Below are positions 32,601 to 39,917 of a DNA stretch of 64,000 nucleotides, one piece after another. The stretch spans positions 62,001 through 126,000 of the forward strand of contig DASVRI010000009.1 of assembly GCA_036388675.1 (NCBI GenBank), in the 5' to 3' direction. The translations under genes and the position numbers were made by a program. The first letter of the stretch is position 1. Each line of letters opens with the position of its first letter. This DNA is from DASVUS01 sp036388675. GTDB lineage: Bacteria > Armatimonadota > Abditibacteriia > Abditibacteriales > Abditibacteriaceae. The notes under the pieces were generated by a model. That model ran no database searches, had not been told where the DNA came from, and worked only from the letters and a program-made list of their open reading frames with translations.

Positions 32601-34826
32601 GTCCCACACCCAGCGTCCGCGACCGGACGCTTTGCTGCCCGGCTCATTGTCTTCGTAAGCCAGATCGGGGTAGCGCGGGTCGTTGATATCGTGTAGGTAG
32701 TGATCGCCATGCACAGGCAGCGTGTTGGCTTTGGTGGCACCGCCGCCATCCACCATTGTCGGTCGTGTCGGATCGACCGCGGCGACAGCCTCCGCCATTT
32801 TGGTGATGTAAGGCTCATACTCATCCGAGCCGCCCAGGTTCTCGACGTTGATAAAGAGAAACTCGTTGTCGAGCGACCAGATATGAATCGAGGGGTGATT
32901 GCGCTCGCCCTTGACTAGCTTCGCCATCTGTTCGCGCGCGTTTTTCATCAACTCCATCTTGACGCGCGAGCCGCCATTTTTAGCTTTGAGGGCTTCGTCG
33001 GTTTCGTAGGGCTGATAGCCTATGACCTGACCATCGAGCGGGCCGTTGCGGCGCACCGGAATGCCATTCTTATCCATGAAATCCAGTGCTTCCTGGGTTT
33101 CCATTCCTTTCCACAGGCTCGTGTCGTCGGCCTGGCCGCCCTCGGTTGCCATTCTCGCGGTGCGCGCATACTTGTGGTGATAATCGAGAAACGCTGCGAG
33201 AGATTGGCTCCAGTTTCCACCACCAGCCCACATCTGCCAGTTGATGCCGTTAAGCTTGAAGCGGGTGCCTTCCCACGACCATTCACGAAAACCAAATCGA
33301 GTACTCGCAATGTCAACCGGCTGGCCACCGACCACCAGCGTGGTACGCAGATCATAGAGAGCCGGAGAATCTGGCCACCACAATTGCGGATCGGCCCATG
33401 CATCAGCAGCTTTGACTACAATGTTCTGCCCTGCGGCCACGGTGAACGGCTTTTTGGCGAAGGTCTTCTCGCTTTTGCCGGTCGTGACATTGACTGCTTC
33501 CCACTGAAGTTCCCCGGTGACAGGTGCGTTGCCGGGGTTGGTGACTTCGATGTCCGCGATCATCTGCTTCTTCGCCACCGATGGCTGCGCGAAGACATCC
33601 GACACATAAGCCGGGCCACCCGCCGCCACAAAAGTTGGAGTATTTAGAATCCCCGACTGGAAAGAGTTCCACACCGGATAATCAAGGTTCATGAAGCCTT
33701 TGTTGGCCCATGTCACCGGATAGTTGAACATGCGGCGTAACTTCATCGGGTCATCGGGACTGGTCGAGAAGGCATACCACGCATCACGAATGCCAACCAT
33801 GATTTCGTTGATGCCCGGCTTGACGGCCTTGCTGACATCAACATCGAAATTGACAAACGGCTGCGCTTCAAAACCGCACAACTGCCCATTGACATAAACC
33901 GTGGTATTCAGGTTGTTCTTCGGAAAGTTGATAAAGAATGAGCGTCCGGCCATATTGGCTGGAACTTCAACCCGTGTGCGATACCAGACGCGATGCGCAA
34001 GCGTATAGTCGGGGCGAGCTTTGGCTTTGTTGGAGGGCACGGCTATGCTTTTCCACAGAGGAGCTTTGGGCAGCGAGCCAATGGGCACCGCGACTTCCTT
34101 TGGCAAGTCCTCATCGTCACGCGCAATTTCCCACTGGCCCTTGAGCGAAGTTTCCGAGCGGACGCCACCCGTCGCTGCGGGCACTTTGAAGACGTGCTTG
34201 GCGGCGGCTTCGTCCTCAGCAGTTCGACCGCTTTGCCCCGGCTTATGCGGGCCGTCCGGACGAAACTCGCCCGGCGAAATCACAATAGCGTCGCTGGCAT
34301 AAAGGACTTTCTGCACTTCGCTTTTTTCGTTTTTGCTTGCGGCGAGGCGAATCTCCAACGTGTGGTCGCCTGCCTTCATGTCGCGCTCGCCCAGTTTGAG
34401 CCAGGCGACTTCCGTCCACTCGGCAAGCGGCATCAAGTCCCTCGTCAGGTCATCCGGCGAAGATTTGTTCCACTCGCCGCCATCAACGCGCCACTCAAAT
34501 GGCGAACGCACAAACTCGAATCCGACACGGTTCCAGATCTGGTGTTTGCCCGCACTTCTCAAGTTGAACTTGTAAGAGAGCAGGCCACCATCCGCGGGCA
34601 AGTCCGTGGCGACTTTATTAGCGTCGATGTTAACGTTGATCCATTTGCCTTCCGATAGATACTGCGTCGTGCCCCAACCGGCGGCTTCGAGTTTCAAGTT
34701 ACTTGAAGCGGTATTTTCCGCTTCGATCCACACCGCGTCAGTATTTTCGGCGTGCGCTACTGAACCCAATCCTAATAAAGAAAGCACGATAGTGGACACG
34801 AAAGTCTGGCGATGTGGCGATTTCAT
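29646..34826 (-). CDS. Giant secreted GH2-like glycoside hydrolase, multidomain
   Basis: From the ATG at 34826 (AGGAA nine bases upstream) the protein has 1726 residues. MKSPHRQTFVSTIVLSLLGL to VAHA is a signal peptide. Next come a carbohydrate-binding-type sandwich (about 30-190), the GH2 sugar-binding domain (VWYRTRVEVPANMAGRSFFI, VYVNGQL), an Ig-like domain and a TIM barrel starting FKLNGINWQMW. The acid/base motif is HPSIHIWSLDNEF with Glu near residue 650. After a Pro/Ala linker (APAAKPAANKPAAS, about 935) lies a domain like the glutamine-amidotransferase fold used as a structural module in big beta-galactosidases (LVLFDPQGNVATYLKSRGVA). A discoidin-like sandwich (TEFTWVGNKNYWLPNKVSL) and an unassigned C-terminal part follow. 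Likely activity is beta-galactosidase or beta-glucuronidase on extracellular glycans; the exact substrate is unknown. Confidence 0.83.
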   Translation of the reverse strand: MKSPHRQTFVSTIVLSLLGLGSVAHAENTDAVWIEAENTASSNLKLEAAGWGTTQYLSEGKWINVNIDANKVATDLPADGGLLSYKFNLRSAGKHQIWNRVGFEFVRSPFEWRVDGGEWNKSSPDDLTRDLMPLAEWTEVAWLKLGERDMKAGDHTLEIRLAASKNEKSEVQKVLYASDAIVISPGEFRPDGPHKPGQSGRTAEDEAAAKHVFKVPAATGGVRSETSLKGQWEIARDDEDLPKEVAVPIGSLPKAPLWKSIAVPSNKAKARPDYTLAHRVWYRTRVEVPANMAGRSFFINFPKNNLNTTVYVNGQLCGFEAQPFVNFDVDVSKAVKPGINEIMVGIRDAWYAFSTSPDDPMKLRRMFNYPVTWANKGFMNLDYPVWNSFQSGILNTPTFVAAGGPAYVSDVFAQPSVAKKQMIADIEVTNPGNAPVTGELQWEAVNVTTGKSEKTFAKKPFTVAAGQNIVVKAADAWADPQLWWPDSPALYDLRTTLVVGGQPVDIASTRFGFREWSWEGTRFKLNGINWQMWAGGGNWSQSLAAFLDYHHKYARTARMATEGGQADDTSLWKGMETQEALDFMDKNGIPVRRNGPLDGQVIGYQPYETDEALKAKNGGSRVKMELMKNAREQMAKLVKGERNHPSIHIWSLDNEFLFINVENLGGSDEYEPYITKMAEAVAAVDPTRPTMVDGGGATKANTLPVHGDHYLHDINDPRYPDLAYEDNEPGSKASGRGRWVWDKKRPRFLGEDYFNVGFNPADYAQWGGEVAFQSKNATKPVASTLARMLTEGYRWSGVAAFEMLFSDNTTDSGYETAFLPRAAFIRQWNWTFESGQKVARTVGLFNDTRYADPMTFTWKLMVAGKQVSTETGTYNVAPGTNKKFDIVVPMPQVTARTEGQLLLTLTVQGKEVFRDTKAVSILPVPGFGAVATAPAAKPAANKPAASARTLMQVIKRSHAQMKPVASAASSLVLFDPQGNVATYLKSRGVAFTTINSLETLPAAGRVLVVGKDAISESDSTSTSLAAYAATGRTVIVLEQKNPLKYGALQAEMEPSDATGNVGFIEDSSHPALRNLQDKDFFTWGANEPLYRNAYVKPTRGARSLVQTHTRLLNSALVEIPTGKGLMLLSQLTIAEQLSDNSVARTLLANLVNYASTYKQTFREVALAVGDNAQLLKVMDALGVRYSKATDALSAISDPKVKLAVVNASPGNLKQLAANLPKVEAFNKAGGYIVFNNLTPEGLSDYNKIVGFDHMIRPMQRERVLFSAVRDPLMAGVTTGDIVMLTGERIFGFTADEYTVSDEFSYIVDYDEVAPFAKSTFVSYGNITNGFVGSDGWPLIINWELPKTDNGGFGPALVPFSLPKPQTITEFTWVGNKNYWLPNKVSLTFDGKDKQTYDVPANDEPQVLEVKPARTAKDFTLAIEGWQEKPDARPLIGIDNIYLKAQRPADFYQKVKPMLNIGGMMHYPRGAGGMVLANLAFKDNEAVPLNAIKKRNILQAVLRNLKAPFGGANVVVGTNVNYTPINFGDFQNKLTQYRTNRGWFGDANRTFNALATGTQKFAGVTFNIYDFATSPVPTAIMLGGEGIPNNPPQEVKGIPINKKADALFFLHTARIDQRRNNEEVRDNKKFEMARYILHYADGQSVTIPIYSEIDIEHYRQETPKAIPGAQTAWVSPYEGSNESAVAYMKQWNNPRPDVAIKSIDMTYGADKRGVPVLLAITAAMAGK

Positions 34827-34978
34827 GAGTTCGTTCCTTGTATTGAAGGAGCACACGATCGAGTACTCGAATGCGCTGAGCAACGCCCGCTTCTACTTGA
34901 CTCTAAACTTGAAAGTCTGCTGGCGCAGGAAGAGCACATAACGTTGTAATCCGTTGGCATTAACAGACGTGCGAGACG

Positions 34979-36106
34979 TCAATTTTCAAGACGAATCTTC
35001 GGCTTGATTGTGATATTTCGCATGGTCACTGGTTCGCCACGCAGCAGCGTTTCAAGTTGATCGAACATGGCTTGCACGATCTCACTGGAGTCGTATTCGA
35101 TAAGTGTCAAATCATCTTCATACGGGCGCAAAACCGGTGAGTCGGTGTTAGCGTGTGAGGCGATGACGATGTCTCGATTTGGAAGGATGTCGAGTTTCTG
35201 CAAAGCCGGCATCACATCGCGTGTCAGGATGTCGTTCGTGATCAGCAGTCCATCAGGCCAGTTTTTGCGAGGTGCACCGAAAACTTCCTGCACCCAGTCG
35301 CGCGCCTGATCGAATCCGGCAGGGGCCGCGATTTCGCGCGTTTGAGGCCTCAACCAGTTGTTATTGAACTCCAGATTCTTTGCGGTCAGAAGGCGACGAA
35401 AGGCTCTTGCTTCAGCGCGTTTTTCTGCTCGTCTATCTGCTCGTCTATCGGATCCCGGCTCACTCCACATCTCACTCCATATCGCAAGACGGCGGCAACC
35501 CCGCGCGGCCAAAGCCTCGATACCCAACTTCACCACGTCGACGATCTCCATGTTCACCGAGACTGGCCCCAGGCCTCCGAATGCAACAACGGCGGTGCCC
35601 CGCTTGTTTATCCATTCGACAGTCTCGTCCGGCACTCCGACCGTCAACACACCCTGCACGCGACCCGCTTCAATGTCATCAATTAAAGCCGAATGCAGGG
35701 CCGGTTCTTCCGTCCGGTATTCTGTTTCGAGGGTTGAGAAATGAAACGCCAGGTCGTAGTTGCTTCCGGCCACGCGAAGTCGAGCTTCGCGCACGATCAG
35801 CTCCCAGAAGCCACGAAGGCGCGGCTCAAGAGAAAACTGAGGATCACAAACCAGTGCGATGCTGCGCTTAAGCTGAGAAGATACAAAGATGCCGGCGCCC
35901 TGTCGCCGCATGATAATGCCCTGCGCTTCAAGCTGCCCCAGAGCCGCATCCAACGTGGCTTTACTGACACGGGTCTGCTCGCACAAATTAGCAAATGTCG
36001 GCATGCGCGCATCCGGCCCCAGGTTATAAGCCATCTGCGACAACTGCGCGTAAGCCTGATCGAACTTTGCCACCGGCCGCACGGTGGGTTCTTTGATGGT
36101 GTTCAT
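34979..36106 (-). CDS. GntR-type DNA-binding / LacI-type sugar-sensing transcriptional regulator
   Basis: A 375-residue regulator of the AraR architecture: residues about 12-75 are a GntR winged helix (MPTFANLCEQTRVSKATLDA, LEAQGIIMRRQGAGIFVS), and the rest is a periplasmic-binding-protein-like sensor (SIALVCDPQFSLEPRLRGFW, GVLTVGVPDETVEWINKRG, DGLLITNDILTRDVMPALQK, PRDIVIASHAN-like strand). An Arg/Ala/Glu-rich insert (SDRRADRRAEKRAEARAF) is encoded by a 12-bp-period DNA repeat and is not a family feature. Such regulators usually repress carbohydrate genes until a sugar binds. A perfect palindrome just upstream (36126-36153) overlaps its own promoter, so autoregulation is likely, and the same sequence precedes the secreted gene at 39918. 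Confidence 0.88.
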   Translation of the reverse strand: MNTIKEPTVRPVAKFDQAYAQLSQMAYNLGPDARMPTFANLCEQTRVSKATLDAALGQLEAQGIIMRRQGAGIFVSSQLKRSIALVCDPQFSLEPRLRGFWELIVREARLRVAGSNYDLAFHFSTLETEYRTEEPALHSALIDDIEAGRVQGVLTVGVPDETVEWINKRGTAVVAFGGLGPVSVNMEIVDVVKLGIEALAARGCRRLAIWSEMWSEPGSDRRADRRAEKRAEARAFRRLLTAKNLEFNNNWLRPQTREIAAPAGFDQARDWVQEVFGAPRKNWPDGLLITNDILTRDVMPALQKLDILPNRDIVIASHANTDSPVLRPYEDDLTLIEYDSSEIVQAMFDQLETLLRGEPVTMRNITIKPKIRLEN

Positions 36107-36125
36107 GAATTCTATTCATGCAGTA

Positions 36126-36153
36126 TAACTGTCCTGAAAAAGTAGGACAGTTA
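36126..36153. promoter_or_regulatory. Operator overlapping the regulator's promoter
   Basis: A perfect inverted repeat with ten-base arms TAACTGTCCT and AGGACAGTTA around the eight-base spacer GAAAAAGT. On the minus strand TATACT (36127-36122), a good -10 box, overlaps its edge 16 bases before the regulator start codon. The core TGTCCTGAAAAAGTAGGACA is identical to the site at 39780-39803. A binding site for the adjacent GntR/LacI-type regulator is the simplest reading. Confidence 0.72.
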
Positions 36154-36262
36154 AGCCATAGAATAGTGGCGGTGTGGATTCAAGTGTTGACGTTGATGAA
36201 GCCACCACTGGTATAAGGGGACACTGAATCAGCAATTCGCAGCTACACAGGTATTCCAGGGA

Positions 36263-37651
36263 TTAGCCGCGATACTCATATGCGCCTATGTCGGGGCGAG
36301 AATCGCGCAACCGTCCGCCTTTATCGCGAACGGGGACATTGCCCGACACGCCGGCGTTGATGGCGGGCGAACCTTTTTTCAAACGAAAGTCACCTTTGGC
36401 GGCGTCCACAAAAAGCGGATCGCCCGTTACGTTGCCGATGCCGGGCTGATCGGTATTGCCTTCGCCAAACAGAAGGTTGTTCATTATGATGGCACTCGGC
36501 GGGCGCCTGCCTTCGATGGTTAGGAGCGGCGCTCCAGTGTTGCCGCTGAGGATGTTGTTTTTCACCACGAGGTTCTCTACCTTGTCGCTTTCAAAGCGCA
36601 TCCCGCCGCCCCACGGGCTGCCGGCCTCCCTACCGTTGTTGACAATCGTGTTGTTGATGAAATACAGATTTTTCTTTGTTATCGGCCTGTTTGCCGGCGT
36701 CACATTAAGTTCGCCCTCGCCATCCTCTCCCCATTTCATAACGCCCATTCCAGGACCACGATTGTTGTAGACCAGGTTGTTCACAAACCACACGTCGTTC
36801 AACTGGCCGCCCATCTCGCCGGACATAATGAAACCGAATCCGCAATCGTGCACGACATTGTTAAAAAAGCGAATATCGTAAGTCGGTTTGTCCCAGGAAT
36901 CGGCATACAACCCTTGACGGTCGACGTGATGCACGTGGTTGCCCACGACACGAACGTGCCTCGCGCCATCTTTCACATCAATGCCTTCATGCCCGGTGTG
37001 ATGAACATGGTTGTAGTTGACTTCAACGTACTCGGAGCGCTTGATGCTAATCGTTTCTTCACCACCGCGCTGACACGCTTTTTCGACTTCGTTATTCAGC
37101 ACGGAAACCTGCGCCGAGAAATCGACATGAATACCGGAATCGGCGCTGTTAAAAGTGTGACAGTGTTCAACGCGAATGTTTTTGGAGCCGCCCACGAAAA
37201 TGCCGATGCCTTGTGGCAACGCGTTTTGTACTTTGAGGCCGCTGATGTTCAAATACGATTGCCCGTTGGTGTTGAAGACGCCGCGCTCCGGCAAATCAAG
37301 ACCGTCCAAAATCGCGCCTGCCGTGCCGATGTATGAAATGGGACGGCCCTCTTTACCCGACTTTTTGGCCACGACGCGTTCGCGATAAACGCCCGCCGCG
37401 ATCATCACGCGGTCGCCCGCCGACATTGTATCCGCTGCTTTTTGGATTGTTTTCCACGGTTTGGCCTTGCTGCCGTTGGCCGCGTCGTCCCCTGTTGGCG
37501 AGATATGATAAACGCGGCCGGTGACTTTAGCAGAAGTCGCCGCCTGAGACGCACCGATTCTCGGCGCGGTCTGCGCGTTGATGCCGCTACAAAACGCCAT
37601 CGCTGCCACAACAACGCCGGCGCACATCCACTTCCAGTGTGAAATTTTCAT
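36263..37651 (-). CDS. Secreted right-handed parallel beta-helix protein
   Basis: A 462-residue exported protein. MKISHWKWMCAGVVVAAMAF to GINAQ is a signal peptide. GRVYHISPTGDDAANGSKAK then PWKTIQKAADTMSAGDRVMI is the standard start of pectate-lyase-like beta-helix proteins (DUF1565/NosD-like), followed by regular coils with Asn/His ladders (LNISGLKVQN, VEHCHTFNSADSGIHVDF, VEVNYNHVHHTGHEGIDVKD). It ends GGRLRDSRPDIGAYEYRG, the family's usual C-terminus. The HHTGHEGIDVKD region could be a metal or substrate site, but no catalytic triad can be assigned. It is downstream of its own promoter region and near the regulator, in the same orientation, and is probably part of the glycan locus. Confidence 0.83.
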   Translation of the reverse strand: MKISHWKWMCAGVVVAAMAFCSGINAQTAPRIGASQAATSAKVTGRVYHISPTGDDAANGSKAKPWKTIQKAADTMSAGDRVMIAAGVYRERVVAKKSGKEGRPISYIGTAGAILDGLDLPERGVFNTNGQSYLNISGLKVQNALPQGIGIFVGGSKNIRVEHCHTFNSADSGIHVDFSAQVSVLNNEVEKACQRGGEETISIKRSEYVEVNYNHVHHTGHEGIDVKDGARHVRVVGNHVHHVDRQGLYADSWDKPTYDIRFFNNVVHDCGFGFIMSGEMGGQLNDVWFVNNLVYNNRGPGMGVMKWGEDGEGELNVTPANRPITKKNLYFINNTIVNNGREAGSPWGGGMRFESDKVENLVVKNNILSGNTGAPLLTIEGRRPPSAIIMNNLLFGEGNTDQPGIGNVTGDPLFVDAAKGDFRLKKGSPAINAGVSGNVPVRDKGGRLRDSRPDIGAYEYRG

Positions 37652-37764
37652 TGTTTAGCTCCAAAAGACGACATCGTTTCTGTCATCCCGACGCTGATTC
37701 ATTTCAGCTTGTACTGGCTCGCAACGATTGAACCTTGTTCACATTCTCAACTCTCAGAAGAAAT

Positions 37765-38571
37765 TCAATGAACGCCGCGACCGCGCGCCGCTTCCAACAA
37801 GTGCGCGTAATTCTTGGAAGGGTCAGCCAAATTATTGCCCGCCTTATCACGTCCACGTGCCGGATAAAGCAAAATCTGGTTTTCCCATTTGGGTGCGAGC
37901 CGCACGTGAGACGGCACAAAGCGCATGGTGAAGCCGCAACGCCTGATCGAACTCCTGTTGGGCGGGCTGCCGTGAATGAGGCGCGCATCGTGCAAACTGG
38001 CCTGATTCGGGTCTAACTCAATCGGAATCGAGTACTCGGCACGTTGTTGTTGCCGCACAATTTCAGTAGGGAAAACCGCCTTCTCTCCATCCACAGCGTG
38101 ATAATCAGAAAAGCCTGATTGTTGCGTGACGTGCGAACGTGGAACAACAGACATACAGCCGTTGGCGATTGTCGAAGGATCGATCGCGAGCCACACCGTA
38201 ACGGCTTCCATCGGTTCCAGCATACCTTTCCAGTAGGCCGAATCTTCGTGCCACGGCACACGACGCCCGTCGCCTTGCGGCTTGCAAATGAAGTGTGTGG
38301 AGAACAAATTAAAATCCGGCCCCAGCAGCGGCTCGACTAAATCGAGTACTCGGTCGGACAACACCCAGTCGAATAATTTGGTGTCGGTGAAGTGCGGCTT
38401 GTCCATCGCTTCAGGGCGTTCTCCGCGCGCTTCGTGTTCCTGCAACTTCGTCTCGAAATGATCGCGCAACGCAGCAAACTGCGCCTCTTCCAAAACCGGC
38501 TCTATGTACTTTAAGTAGCCCTCGCGCCGAAAAGCGGCGATTTGTTCCTCATCCAAACGCGGTGTGTTCAT
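37765..38571 (-). CDS. Phytanoyl-CoA dioxygenase (PhyH) family protein
   Basis: A 268-residue Fe(II)/2-oxoglutarate oxygenase. VPWHEDSAYWKGMLEPMEAV carries the HxD motif, and ARLIHGSPPNRSSIRRCGFT carries the distal His and the Arg for 2-oxoglutarate. The helper segment VWLAIDPSTIANGCMSVVPR is typical of PhyH enzymes. It differs from the PhyH at 21.2 kb throughout, so they are not recent copies. Its substrate is unknown; the neighbourhood of glycan-degrading enzymes and a 2-hydroxyacid dehydrogenase suggests a small-molecule side chain. Two GAGTACTC sites (38030, 38344) fall within the gene. Confidence 0.87.
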   Translation of the reverse strand: MNTPRLDEEQIAAFRREGYLKYIEPVLEEAQFAALRDHFETKLQEHEARGERPEAMDKPHFTDTKLFDWVLSDRVLDLVEPLLGPDFNLFSTHFICKPQGDGRRVPWHEDSAYWKGMLEPMEAVTVWLAIDPSTIANGCMSVVPRSHVTQQSGFSDYHAVDGEKAVFPTEIVRQQQRAEYSIPIELDPNQASLHDARLIHGSPPNRSSIRRCGFTMRFVPSHVRLAPKWENQILLYPARGRDKAGNNLADPSKNYAHLLEAARGRGVH

Positions 38572-38604
38572 GTGTCTCCTGTTAATTCCACAATAAGCTT
38601 AAAG

Positions 38605-39646
38605 TTATCCGACGGGCTTGGAGCGCAGCCGCGACACGATGCCCTGCGTCGCACGCTGCATGCGCTGTGGCGGCAAACCGCGCAGAATCCATTCAAGATC
38701 GTCAACGACCATTTCACCCATCTGCGTCCACACTTCCGGCACGTTGCCCGCGCAATGAGCCGACAGAATCGTGTTCGGCGTGTCACGCACACGGGCATCG
38801 CGTGCAATCGGCTCGTCGGGAAAGACATCAATTGCGGCGCGAATGTGACCCGAGGCGGCTGCATCCAGCAAATCGTCCCAGTGCACCACACCGCCGCGCG
38901 ACACCAAAACCACAATCGAGCCGCGCTGCATTGCCTCGAAGAAGCGCTCATTCAAGCCGTACTGATTTTCAGTTATGGTAGCCGCCAGAATAAACACTAC
39001 GCGGCTGCGCTGGAATACTTCCATCAGGCCGCACGGTTCAACATTCATCTCGCGCAAAACCGCAGGCTGAATCCACGGATCGTGAACTAAAATGTCGCGG
39101 CTGAACGGCTGAAGCAGCGGCAACAACGCGCGCCCCAGATTGCCGCAACCGACTAATCCCAGCGTTTTGCCCGACAGCAAAAATGTGTCTTGATTGGCGC
39201 CTTCGTCGTAGAGAATCTCAGTTCGCGCGCATCTGGGCTTCGCCGCGCGGAATGCCACGCGCGGCGGAAAGCGCCAGTCCCAGTGCCATTTCTGCGACCG
39301 CTCCCGCGAAAACCGGTGCCGTGGAAAGCACAGCAATGCCGCGACGAAAACATTCGTCGTAATCGACGTTGGGCATGAAGTTGCTTTCCACGTTAAAAAT
39401 AGCACGCAAATGTGGAGCGCGATCCAGACGCTCTTTCGGCATATCGCTTTGCCCGACCAGGGCCATCGTGTGCGGCAAATGCTCGTCGATGAAATCTTCG
39501 CTGGCGCGTTTGTCGCCATCGTGCCACACCACACGGCCCATTTGCTCTAAGCGCTCTTTATCGCGCCGCGCAAAGATCAAATCAATCGGTCGCGGATACG
39601 GGTCGAAGAGAACGATGTCGTTTGTAGCGTCAGTGGAATTGCCCAT
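38605..39646 (-). pseudogene. D-2-hydroxyacid dehydrogenase, frameshifted
   Basis: Two frames together make one complete NAD-dependent 2-hydroxyacid dehydrogenase of about 340 residues. The first (from 39646) gives the N-terminal catalytic-domain half (LRAIFNVESNFMPNVDYDEC, GAVAEMALGLALSAARGIPR). The second gives the Rossmann domain (LGLVGCGNLGRALLPLLQPF), the Arg loop VLVSRGGVVHWDDLL, the Glu of DVFPDEP and the catalytic HCAGNVPE. The break is at about 39226-39234 in a GCGCGCG run: restoring one GC dinucleotide joins EAQMRA to RTEILYDEG. It may be a real slippage mutation, a phase-variable site or a sequencing error. The site 39780-39803 lies upstream, facing both this gene and the one at 39918. 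Confidence 0.75.
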
Positions 39647-39779
39647 GATTGGTTAAACGAGAAAACTGTTGTTGCGCTTTAAACTCTAAGTCTCAGGCCT
39701 CCATAGAGTTGCACACAAACTCAGCACAAGGTTGCCGCTGGTTGCAGCATGGTTTCTTTGATTGGGTTCCCGTAGTATA

Positions 39780-39803
39780 ATTGTCCTGAAAAAGTAGGAC
39801 AAT
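39780..39803. promoter_or_regulatory. Second copy of the regulator operator, divergent promoter region
   Basis: Eight-base arms ATTGTCCT and AGGACAAT flank GAAAAAGT, the same core as at 36126-36153. A perfect TATAAT (39776-39781) on the plus strand and TATACT on the minus strand both overlap it, so a bound regulator would block transcription towards 39918 and towards the hydroxyacid dehydrogenase. Confidence 0.72.
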
Positions 39804-39917
39804 CCTGAATTTAATCAGTGGCAGTGGAAGTTCAATTTTCATAGCGCTGATATTGGCGTTTGCAGCTATCACCAGCGTGCCAGTAATTGTCATTCTTTCT
39901 GCCACCACAGGGATGCT

